A stretch of DNA of 64,000 nt. Source: Cliona cf. orientalis. Its lineage: Eukaryota; Porifera; Demospongiae; Clionaida; Clionaidae. The stretch lies in contig OZ005695.1 in NCBI GenBank assembly GCA_963930775.1, forward strand, positions 9,548,001 to 9,612,000. The letters run 5' to 3'. How positions within the stretch are numbered: position 1 is the stretch's first letter; each line of letters starts with the position of its first letter. The notes under the pieces were generated by a model. It was not told the DNA's origin. It searched no databases and saw only the letters and a list, made by a program, of their open reading frames with translations. Made by a program: the position numbers and the translations under genes. Shown piece after piece: positions 12,024-23,866 of this stretch.

Positions 12024-13019
12024 CTACTGTATCTTAAAGCGTGACAGTGCATCTGACACGAATGAGGAGATGACTGAGCTGTAGCTGGAGCTGCTTGGCT
12101 GTTCTACATCCACGTTCTCTTTCTTCTCCAACTTCACCATGGAGTATCGTGGCTTCCTCGCAAGAGGCTCCTCGAACTGTACCTTCTTGAAGGATTCCCA
12201 AAAGTACATCGATTGAAATAGTTCTACCAACTCCGTCAAATCAGCTTTCTCGCTACGTAAAATTTCTTTATTCTCTTCTACGAATTCTTCAGATGCATTT
12301 TCGCAGATAAACCCCTGTAGTTCCTTCACGCTGACACTGCTGCTGCGCATTTCTTCACTAGTCCACGGCTGAGGGGGGATAAGGGTAGCCTCAAATCCAG
12401 GGTACGCGCAACTGTAGTTGAGGAACACCTTCACTCTAGGGGGCACTGGAAGCTCGTTGAGCCGACTGTAGCGTTTCTTGCCCACAGCTTCGTTGATGGC
12501 GAGCCTACAGAATGACTTGAGATCACAGCTCTGTGCATCGAGGTAGCGTACGACGTCCATGTGACCGCTGGTTGCAGCTAGGTGCATTGGAAGGCGGTCA
12601 TCTAGGGTCTTACGGTGCGTGTCTGCTCCTTTTTGAACGCAGAGCCTCAGAAGGAGGAGATCTCCATGCCAGGCACATTGGTGGACCACTGTCCAGCCAC
12701 ATCTATCTGCACTGTTGACATTTGTCCCATTTTCGAGAAGAGATTTGGCCTTTTCTAGTCTTTTTGTGCAGTAGTTGCACAGCTGAGTAGTGTCCAGTAG
12801 AATACCACCGTCCACCACGCGTGTGACTGTACTCCTGTCGACACCTTTCTTACATTTACAGGGAGAAATGGACTTCGGCTCTGTGATACAGTGCTCTAGG
12901 GGCGTTCTGTGCCTGTAGTCTCTTTTGTTGACGTCAGCACCTTCTTTGAAGAACCTTTGGACGTCCTGTACGCTTCCATCGAGCACGGCATCGTGCAGAT
13001 TCTGAGGAGTGAAACTCAT
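12024..13019 (-). CDS. Intronless ankyrin-repeat and SOCS-box protein (ASB-like)
   Basis: A single open frame of 331 aa with start MSFTPQNLHDAVLDGSVQDV. Ankyrin repeats lie at about residues 8-45 and 88-166 (GADVNKRDYRHRTPLEH, GWTVVHQCAWHGDLLLLRLC, RLPMHLAATSGHMDVVRYL). Between them is an unusual Cys-rich insert (PCKCKKG and CNYCTKR). A SOCS-box-like segment follows at about 167-205 (LKSFCRLAINEAVGK and NELPVPPRVKVFLNY). SOCS boxes recruit Elongin B/C and Cullin-5, so a substrate receptor role in a ubiquitin ligase is expected. About 125 residues follow the SOCS box, whereas in most ASB proteins the box is C-terminal. All other genes in this left half are rich in introns, so retroposition is possible. 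It is head-to-head with RPL18. Confidence 0.85.
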   Translation of the reverse strand: MSFTPQNLHDAVLDGSVQDVQRFFKEGADVNKRDYRHRTPLEHCITEPKSISPCKCKKGVDRSTVTRVVDGGILLDTTQLCNYCTKRLEKAKSLLENGTNVNSADRCGWTVVHQCAWHGDLLLLRLCVQKGADTHRKTLDDRLPMHLAATSGHMDVVRYLDAQSCDLKSFCRLAINEAVGKKRYSRLNELPVPPRVKVFLNYSCAYPGFEATLIPPQPWTSEEMRSSSVSVKELQGFICENASEEFVEENKEILRSEKADLTELVELFQSMYFWESFKKVQFEEPLARKPRYSMVKLEKKENVDVEQPSSSSYSSVISSFVSDALSRFKIQ

Positions 13020-13228
13020 GTTTGGAGATTCTGGATGAGAGATTGCTGATCAGCTGGCCTTGGGCGAGCACTTTTTGTATTAGTACACATACCGTCGACT
13101 CATCATACAATGACGCGACATGTTTGTGGTTAAATTTAGTAACATCGTTTACATAATATTATTGGATCTAATGCGCATGCTCGATCTTTTTCCACGGGGC
13201 CGGGGTCCAGCATCAGAGAGAAGTCAGC
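13020..13228. promoter_or_regulatory. Intergenic promoter region between ankyrin/SOCS gene and RPL18
   Basis: A 209-bp divergent gap. The RPL18-proximal part (13170-13228) is GC-richer, with tctttttccacggggccgg just upstream. This resembles a pyrimidine-rich initiation region typical of ribosomal protein genes, but the start site cannot be fixed from sequence. Confidence 0.45.
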
Positions 13229-14864
13229 ATGGTAAGTCCAATTCTTTATATCTACTTCAATCTTCGTATCGTTGTCTATTCTAGCTACAGTATGAGTGTA
13301 TTAAGCTACGTTAGTGTTATCCTTTGTCCGTTTTGTGTGTATAGGGGGTGGACAAGCCGCATAAGCAGCGTAAGGCGATCAGGCGGGCGCCCGCCTCTGA
13401 TGACCCGTATCTCAAGCTCTTAGTCAAGGTAAGCTGGATTTCAAGATCTTCAACAAAAATAAGACCACTCTACACTGTTAACTGTCATATATGAGCACAG
13501 ATATTGCGTTTTTGGACGATATTTCTAATTAAACCACACCTTCAATGCACACACATCATCATTTCAGCTGTACAGGTTCTTAGCACGTCGTACCGATGCT
13601 CCCTTCAACAAGGTTGTCCTGAAGAGGCTCTATATGAGCAAGATTAATCGACCTCCAATGTCCATTGCCAGAATAGTGAGCTTATATAAAGTCGAAGTTT
13701 GATGATGCAAATGTTTTTTTTTCCATCTAGATTCGTCAGATGAAGGCTGCAGATCGCCGTGAGAAGATTGCAGTGGTAGTTGGTACAGTCACTAATGACG
13801 TAAGGATTTTGACCGTCCCAAAACTCGCGGTACGTCAAAAATCTGCCGAATGACTTGCTCACTGAATTGTTAATAATATTATCTCCATAGATTTGTGCAT
13901 TGCGTTTCACTGAGAGTGCCAGAGCTAGGATATTGAAGGCTGGTGGAGAGATATTGACGTTCGACCAACTTGCTCTTAGAACACCCAAGGGGCAAAACAC
14001 TGTTCTGCTTCAAGGTGATTTAGCTTCTCTAATTCTCTTGTTCGTAGACAATAGTGAAAAATTGAATAATTATAACATTTTAGGTCCACGCAAGGCTCGT
14101 GAAGCTGTTAAGCACTTTGGCTTGGCTCCTGGTGTACCACACAGCCACTCCAAGTAAGCTGATTGTACCATCACCGCCTCCATAATTATCTACCCAGTAG
14201 AAATTTACTTTTCTGTGGTTATGAGGTAATTGTGGTGTAATGTATGATGAAACCTATGGTGTAATCTCTTAGGTAATCTATGAGGTAATTATGAGAAAAT
14301 CCAGGGCCTCGCTGGAGCCTTTCTGGGACTTGAAAATCAGTAAATATGTAGAATATCTTACGCGCGTATCCAGCGAATACATTATAAGCTGAGCGGTACT
14401 TTCTCTGAGAAGTACTGTTGGTTGAACTTCACGTGTTTCCTTGGCTTACGTAATGCCGTGGATAAATATAGCTAGCCTTGCGCTGTATATAGCACGCATC
14501 ACTGTCACAAGGGGCTGGCCTGCGCGGCGACTGCAGCAGCGTGACCAACCTGAAATTCGGAAGGAATACTGTGCAGTCGAGTTCGTCTCTGTAATTGAAG
14601 CATCGAAACTTGTCGCTATCAAGGTTGAGAGTCGATCTTAGACGCCATCTCCATGATTTCTGGGGCCAGCATCGATCGATGTGTACGCATTCTATTGACG
14701 ACCTTTTACCACATGCACCATTACACTGTGTAGCTACTGGGGAGATGGTCAAGTGTTCATTTTATTCTATTTTGTGTTCCTTTCCTAGGCCGTATGTGCG
14801 CAGTAAGGGTCGTAAGTTTGAGAGAGCTCGAGGAAAGAGACGAAGCCGTGGCTACAAGGCGTAA
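13229..14864 (+). CDS. RPL18: 60S ribosomal protein L18 (eL18)
   Basis: Seven exons: 13229-13231 (the ATG alone), 13345-13428, 13568-13675, 13731-13829, 13891-14014, 14084-14153 and 14789-14864. They give 187 aa (human 188) starting [15 protein letters not shown]. Conserved blocks include [62 protein letters not shown] and [18 protein letters not shown], ending RGYKA. It is a core protein of the large ribosomal subunit. The first intron directly follows the start codon. The last intron (14154-14788) is much longer than the others and could host a small RNA, but none was identified with confidence. The stop codon directly abuts the end of the open minus-strand PIGA frame. Confidence 0.97.
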
Positions 14865-17709
14865 TCAGAGCGATGGACTACACAATAATATTGTGAACAT
14901 GTTTACGTGTATATATCTATCATTTTTGTTGCTTTTTGAAATGTCATCAAGAATTGGATGGTGGTGCAGGTCAACATGATAAAAATTAATTGTGCACAAA
15001 ACAAAGTTTGGAAGGTGGCTTGTGGTGAATGTAGTGTTAGTCTCTTTTCTGAATGTCAATCTCAGGGACTCGTTCGATGCTCTATATATGGAATAATTGG
15101 AACAGTAATTAAATTTTATGGCTACAGATCTAGAGTAGCCAATTAATGTATGTACCTGTTTTGGTCTCCACCAGCACAGTAGAAGGTAGATCAGATAGAG
15201 CAATGTTAACACGAATACATACAACTTCCCAGCGACAGGATCCCGGGCATTGAACCTATCATTATTATTAATTTTAATGTTATTAATAGATCACCCTATA
15301 TTAATTTTTGGCTCACTTGTGCACTCTTTCGACAAAGGTTCTGCTCTGTGAGCTCGAGATTACATCATAAACCTACACACAACATTAATTTTCATGTTCA
15401 TAATTGAGAAGATAATCCATTTATTGAGGGGCTGGCTTGTGATAATAATAATACCTTTTCTGTTCTCTCTGCAACATCCTGCCACGTGTATAACTCCTTG
15501 ACTCTCCTGTGCACCTCCTTGTGAGGGATTCTCTTCCCTCGGCGGTGGCTCGCGATGGCATCCTCTAGGCCCTCCAATAGTGCTGAAAAGCAAAGAATGA
15601 TAGATTATTAATTAAATTTTTATACCTACTTTTATTATGGCAGGGTATATGGTACCTGTGACTGTGGGTTCGGCTAGTCGTATCAGATTTGGAGGTAGTA
15701 CTTCGGGGACACCACCAACTTGAGTGCTGACAACTTGAAGACTGCATAAAAAAAAATCGCAAATTATGTGTTGGGGGATATCTTCTATTTAGCGTAAACT
15801 AATTACATACCCACAGCTTGCAGCCTCAACTATAGCTATGCAGAATGCCTCAGTGAGGGACGTATTTAGAAAGATATCTCCTTGTACAAGAACCTGGAAT
15901 GGGAAATGGAGAATTGAAATTGACATAACAATATTATTATGTGAAATGGAATCGTGGCTGCTCACATCTCTGACTTGTGAGTGTTCGAGTCCCCCCAGCA
16001 GCTGTATTCGGTCGTGAAGCTGATGCTTTTCACGAACCTCCTCCAATAGAACACGTTTAGGACCATCGCCACCTGCGATCAAAATTTGGTAAAGGTCGTC
16101 AAAAAGCCAAGTATATTATATGGGTGCATCAACAACTGAATTGGCATCCGATCGACTGGTTTGTGTACATGTGGGCAGGTGTGGTCAGGACAATTCAATT
16201 CTATTGGTCAAATTGTTTTTATAGAACCAAATAAACTCGTGATTATTGGCTAGACGGCTATAAAATTAGCAGTGGGTGGGGATGAGAAACTAACAATAAT
16301 CAGCCGTGATCAGCTGAGATCAAGCAGCACCAACGTACCGATAATGAAATGAAGGTCTGGGTGTCTTGAGCAGATGATGGGGATTACCCCAGCCAGCAGA
16401 TCCATTCCTTTACGATACACCAGACGACTCACCACTACAACGGTCACTAGTCGTGCATGAATTGGCGACCGAAAAAAAAATTATTATAAACAGTAGCAAT
16501 TGTATATTTTGATGCTATATTTAGTTGTACCTCTGTCTGTTTTGCTCTTGGAGGGGTCAGGGGTGAAGCAGCTGGCATCTACAGCGTTGGGGATGACAGA
16601 CACTATCGAACGCTGGAGGGCCGCTCTCAGCACTGTGTTCTCTTTGCTGTACATAATGAAAAGTTCATGATATAAATGAAAATATCATTTTCACAACAAG
16701 AAGCCATCGTTTGTTGGTTCTTCTTCCTTCTAGTGATTGATCTACATACGTAAGATTTAATGTTCCTACCTTGTATAGGACACACAGATCACATGATCGA
16801 TGTCGGTGAGAATGACCTCGAGGAACTTGTTGGTTACAATGGAGCTTCCATCGGCAAAGCCAAATAAGGAGTGATCGGTGAAGACCGTCTTGATTCCCAT
16901 GGTTCCAGCGTGGAGAATACCTTCATGACACAGCGCACTGAAGGCCTACAAATTTAAGAAATACTTCTAGTTCTTGAAGAGTACGGAAGCTAGACAAAAT
17001 ATCGTAAAAATTGGAATATATATTATTATGTCCAAAAATTTAACCACCCTAGGATACAAAATGATAGCTTTTTGTATATATGTATAATTATAGGATGGAA
17101 TGTCTTAATTAAGGGACTACATACGAAATGTAGACATTAATTATATAAGCCAGTAGCTAGCTAGCTAGCAGTGGACGTGTTTCTTACCCCATGGCCATGG
17201 AGGATGGTGATGCCCTCTCTGATAATGACATCCCTGATGAGGGGCATGGAGGTCAACATCGTTGGAAGAGTGACCTGGTTGTAGAACGTCTGGATCGGAA
17301 GATAGTACACCTGTAATAACAAGTTTTCATAATAATAAGAAATGATGAAAATTTAGCACATTGACATGCAGCGTTGATGAAACTTCTGTCTGACAGCATC
17401 TTATATACCTTGAGAAAATTTGAGAGGTACCTGACACCCATCCTGTCACCATATGCATGTGTGATGATAACAACCTATAAAATTAATGATGTAATAACTT
17501 CATAGTATGCTAGGTTTGTAGGTGGGGCTCGTTTTTCAATTAACCTTGTGCCCCCGGGCAATTAGGCACTGTGATAGCTGGTAGATGTGATTCTCCACAC
17601 CGCCCATATTTGGATAGAAAAAGTCCGAAATCATGCTACAGCGATGATAAATCACGTAATTATCACACAAGAAACCAATTTAGAGAACGTACCAGATTCT
17701 ATGCTTCAT
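14865..17709 (-). CDS. PIGA: GPI N-acetylglucosaminyltransferase catalytic subunit A
   Basis: At least thirteen exons, from 17693-17709 and 17545-17635 to 15582-15455, 15372-15317 and one starting at 15255; phases close throughout. The 17-nt first exon gives MKHRIC, which joins [22 protein letters not shown]4 glycosyltransferase motifs follow: [76 protein letters not shown] and the EX7E region [22 protein letters not shown]-terminal membrane anchor reads [23 protein letters not shown] transfers GlcNAc from UDP-GlcNAc to phosphatidylinositol on the cytosolic face of the ER, the first step of GPI anchor synthesis. The 3' end is uncertain: the frame stays open to a TGA at 14865-14867, but a donor at 15155 (CAG before GTACAT) may splice to an unseen terminal exon. 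Confidence 0.93.
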
Positions 17710-17954
17710 CTTGCGCGCGTGGTCTTTCGCGATCACGTGGTTCGTTTCGAATTTCCGGTATCATATATCAAATGATTGAGGACACGCCCACCACATTCCT
17801 GCGCATGGATATAAAATGGTCCAGCTGCTTGCGGTTTTTCAACGGAATTTATATTAGCACTCATTCTCAGTTTCCACAGCACTAAAGAAGTTTTTAGCGC
17901 CTTCTGTTCAGTTTTTCAAGAGAAGAAAGAAAACCATAAGAAAAGAGAAGAAAA
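17710..17954. promoter_or_regulatory. Intergenic promoter region between PIGA and chimaerin
   Basis: A 245-bp divergent gap. It holds tcgcgatcacgtggttcg at about 17729, including a CACGTG E-box. A possible TATA-like tataaaatgg lies at about 17810, oriented toward chimaerin. Roles are inferred. Confidence 0.45.
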
Positions 17955-20900
17955 ATGATGGCCGGCGTAGCAAACCGACAAGGCATGATCTTCGTGGACG
18001 ATCATGATGACGAGGAAGACAGCGCTCCTCCCGTGATGACTGGCTCGTACCACGAGCATGGCAGCGGCGGAGGCCTGCAGCGGCCAGGCTCTCCCGTCAG
18101 CTCAAGCGGAGTGGAGAGCGAAGGCTCCTACGCCGAGGTCTACTCCGACGACTCTTATCACAGCGACGGAGACGAGATCGCCGAAATATGGGACCCATAC
18201 TGTACGTGTGTCTTTCATTGCAATTTGCATGATAATTTGTTTCTTTGCGGGCTAGCTAACTATCTTTCGTGGTCTATTCTTGACTTTTGTGCGTAAAGAG
18301 CGATTGTATCTAGGAGACCAGACGTGCATACATATCACATAGTAGTAGTAATCTTATCCGCTAGCATGAAGAGTGGTAGAGCCTACTCACTTAGCGTTAC
18401 GCATGAGCTAGCTCCTTTTGGCGCAGCTGCCAAATCTCTCCCTCACCTCAAAAGGATGAGCAGCGTGCTTGTGAGTGTTTTAGTAATTTTCTACAGATTA
18501 CGTGCTATGCTACAGTGCTTGAATACTCCAAACTACCTGCACCCAAGCTTAGCTTCCACTATATTATAGACAACAATGCCTGTGGACTTGACTTGCAGAT
18601 AGAATGGGAGGGGAAGATGGTTTACATTCAGAAGCTATACTCCTTAACAATGCATAACAAAACCATTGGTAATCGTCTGCTCCTTATTTATAATATTATT
18701 TCTACAGTGTACCAACTGCAGATGCAAGCGCCCAAGGCCAAATGTGTACCGTGTCTCAGAAGGGTGAGTACTATGATTAATGAACCAGTTATGATGCCGT
18801 TTCTGACCTAATCCAGGCAATATTTCAGCAATGCCCGGGTCCGTGCAGAACTAAGCATAGTTTCAACTTTGTTTAGGTCCCAAATGATAGTGTGTTGTGT
18901 ACCGTTTGGCTTCTGTTGTCCATACGTTAGGTCACAAAACTAAAATTACTTACTGAAATGACTGCCTCTCTTCCTCCCTCCCCTCATGCATGCACTCACT
19001 ATACACGTCTCTCCTCTCCTCTCCCTGGGGGCTTCTTTCTGTCTACCTGTTTGTTGCTGTGTCTCCGTGATTGTACACTCTCTCTCCTCTGTGACATGGC
19101 CTGTTGTCCGGCCCTCTCTCACTCCACTCTCTACACACCCTTGCAGCTCCCTGACAGACCTTACTACTATGGAGAAGAGTAAGTAGAATGAAATAATTAG
19201 TTCTCCAAATCTCTCCAAAACTTGCTATACGATGGCAAACTATTTTGCTGTGTTGTGGGGGATGACTGACTGTTTCTCTCATAGGCTTCCATAATAATTA
19301 TTGCAAATAGTTAACTTCCAGTGTAAATGAGTGTTATGGTTTCCCGTTGAATTGCCCAACTACTGCCTATTGAGCTCCCTCTACTCTGGCATGGTGTTGA
19401 TCGAAATCATTTAGAAGCTCACTTGCTCAGTTCTTAATTGTTTGACTTTATTTGGTCCTCTCTGCCTACGTATGTATCCACGCATGATATAATAGCTGTT
19501 CTATTTTTAGAACGACGACGTAACACACGTACCCATTTCCCCTCCAGGTACCATGGCAGCATCACTAGGGACGAAACAGCTCATCTCCTTGGCAACGAGG
19601 ATGGCAATTACCTCGTTAGACAGGGGCTAAGTCAATCAGGAAGCTACAGCCTCTCATTTGTGTGAGTTTAATTGCTTGCAGGTGTCACTAATGGGCTATA
19701 AGTGCAGTGATAGATTGACTTTCATGAGGGAGGAGTGGATGATAGCCAGTAGAAAGATTAGCTTAAGTTTCAACAAGCATGGGAAGAATTAGCTCCAATT
19801 ATTTCTTGTGCATGGCAGAAATTAGTGGTTCAGAATTGAGTTTGGAGACCAGTGCCTTTTTAAGCTAATAATCATTGTGTTGTAATGCTATTATGAAGAG
19901 ATCTCAATGGCTGTGAACATGTGGTATGAAAATCGTATCATCCTAATGCACTGATGATTGCTGTTATGGAGAATCCACTTAGTGTTTTGATGCTATTATC
20001 TCAATACTTCCCATCTCTACAGATTTGGTGGGACAGTCAGACACTATAGATTATACTTTGAAGGAAACGATCACTATGTCGGTAAGTTTGCCGTGCATGC
20101 AACCATTTCTTCGAATCACTCTTAATCTCTCTCTCTCCCTCCCTCTCCCTCCTTCAATACAGGAGAAAAGCCATTTGAGACGATCGAGGATCTAGTTCAA
20201 GACGGTCTAATCACTCTACACATGGAGGCCAACAACGTAGAAGAGTACCTTCGATCAGCTCGAGAGACGCGTCTCACTCACTCCACCAACTTAGGCGGTC
20301 CTCCCCCCGATCCCCCTAATCTCGACCCAATACAAGAAACTCCCCCAACCGAGCATCCCGTGTTTTTCGGATCAGAAGAGCTGTCTTCCAGAAGCTCCAG
20401 TGACTGTATGCCCCGAAAACCTCCGTATTATCCGTGCACAATACCTCAGCGCCATTCGAGCGTCAACAGTCCCCCTCTGCCAGAACTCAGCAAAGAGGAG
20501 TCAAAGAGAATCCTTATGAAGGGCTATGTGCCTCCGCATCATCACCACCACCATCCCTCGTCCCCTACGTCCCCCCTCTCCTCCCACCACCCTCACTCAT
20601 CACAGCACACACACAACGGCACAGTCGATATCGTCACACCTGTAAGTCGTTAGTGTAATTGATATTATTATTATTATTACTGGGTAATGTTGTGATGGTA
20701 TAAAATTTGTGGCAGGTCTTGTTTATAATTATAGCAGCTCTATTTCCTTTTTAGTCCGGATAGCCATACAAATTCTGAGGCGAATCAACTCAAATGCAAA
20801 TTTTTAGAGGGCTCTGTGTGTTTTTAAGCATTAAATTTCAGGCTAGTTGGGAATTGTGGCACATCTCTTTCCAGGTGTTATTGATGGCCGGGTATATGTG

Positions 20901-22713
20901 TATCTTAGGTGCTGAATAGTTCCATGTTTTGCTATTGGTGACGAGGGAGTTTGTCACAACAAGACAAGTTGCTTCAATAGCCGTGCTATTGACACTCAGT
21001 GGGGAAACAAGTGTTTCTGGCGATAGAGAGCTCTCAAGAAACACTAGCTACTGTTATCAATACTCCCGTTTGGCTGCATGTACATGTACATGCATAAAAA
21101 TATTAATATAGCTCCAATGATGGCAGCAGTATACAGAAATTGCTTGGTACACTTTGACACCTAGCTTATCTCATAGCCAATGATCTCCAAAGATTAACTT
21201 CTCAGTTTCTCCTAGAAAGAGAGAACTTTTACACAATGATTCTTGTTGGCTATTTTTTGTTTACTTATGCCTACTGGGACTGGGAAAGGAGAGGGCTCCT
21301 GTTAGTGCCTGATTGGTTATTTCTAGACCATGGGCCTGGCAACGATATCTGCTTGCTGGTATCGATCGCTGAATCAGTAAATGTATCACTGGTGGACTGA
21401 TTGTATCTATAGTTGACAAAAACTCGATCCCTCCAGAGACGAGCTACAATATTATTATGACACACAATTATGATAACTATTAAATATTATTGTTATTATT
21501 ATTGTATTATAGTTGTTATGGAAACATTAAGGTTTGTTCCACTGAAGTGTGTGGCTTTATGAATCAACTGATTTTATAAACAGTTAGTGATATTATTAAT
21601 TTTATTAACCACTGGTATTGAGATGCCATTGTCACGTTAGCTAGCTATTAAATGTTTAGTAGCTCAGGCAGGCCAGCTAATTAGCTGCAGGTGTTGTATT
21701 GGGAAATCAATTACAGTCTAATTCGCTGAAGTTTGTCCGTTAATTTGATCAAAATTGGTCCCATTATCCCCCCACCACTGCACCCCACCATTACTCTACC
21801 TGTCTATACCTTGAAGAGGCACTTACCTACATCCACCTACACTACAATAGTTGGTACACTAACGTATATACACTGCGTGAAGCCTACAGTGGGGGACACT
21901 GGTTATTGTGCTTGGGTGACCACAAAAAGCAGCTGTAAACTGCTGGTGCTTGCTTGATAAAGGCCATTGTATCGTGTTTCAAGCCAGAGACTCAACAAAG
22001 AAGTGTTGATATGGAGGAAAGTCATAGCACTGCATGCCGGGGTAAAATGAAATTCAGTTCAGGTATAATATATTGATGGATGAATGGCAATTTAATAACA
22101 GCTGCCAATGCACTAGTGCTGCCCCATTTCATGAATAACTAACTGTTATAACCACTGGTTATTTTATCCAGCTCCAAAGATGCTAATAGGGAAACTCAAC
22201 TGAGAATTGTAGAAAAGTATCATAAATATTTTATCCCCCCTCCACATACACATATTTAATCTCCCTCCCTCTCTCCCCCCTCCCTCCCCCCCCCCCTGCA
22301 GGGATCGCCTATCAAGTCGAGAAAAGAGAGCTCCATCTACTACTACGAGAAACCTCACAATTTCAAGGTATGTCAGCGCTGGAGCTAGCTAGCTAGGGGT
22401 TGGTATGAGCTACCATATGCTCCCCAGACTCTACAAACACATACCTCAGAGCTACTTAAACAGAAATTATCTAGAAATGGCCCACCTAACAATCACAATA
22501 GTTTGTTGATTTTATGAGCCGTGACATTTCAACTGGCTGCATAAGTAAACTATTTACACACAAGGCCTGCACGGCATTTACGTATCTTTGAGCTGGCTTG
22601 GAACTGCCCAAAGAAAGGAAGAGGTTTACCTGTTTCATGGGCCATGAAATTTTGGAGTATACCACACTCATAGTCTTATACCATTTGTTGATCTGTTTGG
22701 GACGATCATTAAT

Positions 22714-22775
<62 letters not shown>

Positions 22776-23821
22776 TCTCTGATATCCTGGGGTGCATGGT
22801 GTAATTTGGCCCATGTGTCTTCAATTCTCTCCTAATGGCGGCCTTTGTTGTTTTTCCATCTGCCTGCCAGAAGCAGATAATTAGCCACGAGTCGTTGGCC
22901 CTGCCTGGTGGCCAACCAATTGGCCGTGGGTGACCCACTGTGTCATATGACCTCGCCAAGATGGTCAGCTGCAGTGAGCTAATGTGACGTAATGAAGTTA
23001 AATTGCTTAAGAGCTACAAATATAGCTTCTACGTATGTATATCAGTACAAAGTTTTTGTAGATGTACTGCAAACGTGTGCTGTTTGTGATCACAGAACCT
23101 TTATTGAATTGATAAAGCAGGAGTCAGTGAGTGAGTGAGATCATCCAACCTTTCAATTCATAGCAACAGTGAAACGGGAAAATGAGAGTTTATTTGCAAA
23201 ACAGTGCAACTCATCCTAGCTAGTGTTCTACTCCTTCTAGAGTGTTGACCCTCGTCTAAAGTAGATACCTCGATCTCGTCCTCCATATTTATTCACCGAG
23301 TGTAGTTTTGTAACTGCTTGATCCAAAAGAACAAATTATTGAAGTATTATACTCCCTCCCCCTCCTTCTCTAAAGTCTTTGTCCTCCCACCCCTTCTCTC
23401 TTTTTCCTTTGATGTCTCTGATTAAATACTAACTGTTATAACTACATTTCAATAACACACGTGCCATGACATGTATGCATGAACATGCATACATTCCTCG
23501 GTCTCCCAAACAGCTAGCTCACAGATCGAGCGGTGAATTCCTCTCACAAACCCCGTTAAATGATCAGTGCAACATTGAAACTTGAGGCTAGATCACGTTA
23601 CAGTGATTCATGATAATGTTTATACTGTTGGGTGAGCTCAGCTCAGCTTTTGTAAACTGCCCCCCATACAGGACAGGCCTTGTGTGTACCAGCTATTTAG
23701 CTCTGATAGGCCCATGCAATGGTGCCATGGTCATATGACACTGGGTGAAATATGTAAATACTGTCAGATATTTTTCATAATCCACCTACTATCACACTCA
23801 CGTTTATATACACACTTTCTT

Positions 23822-23866
<45 letters not shown>

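Noticed and set aside
14429..14752. 107-aa minus-strand frame in the RPL18 intron
   Set aside because: It lies in an intron of a confirmed gene and has no recognisable domain.
15958..15995. gttcgagtcc resembling a tRNA T-arm
   Set aside because: It lies in a PIGA exon (GLEHSQVRD); no tRNA fold around it.
22486..22959. 157-aa minus-strand frame
   Set aside because: The core is Arg-Glu repeats from a CT microsatellite.
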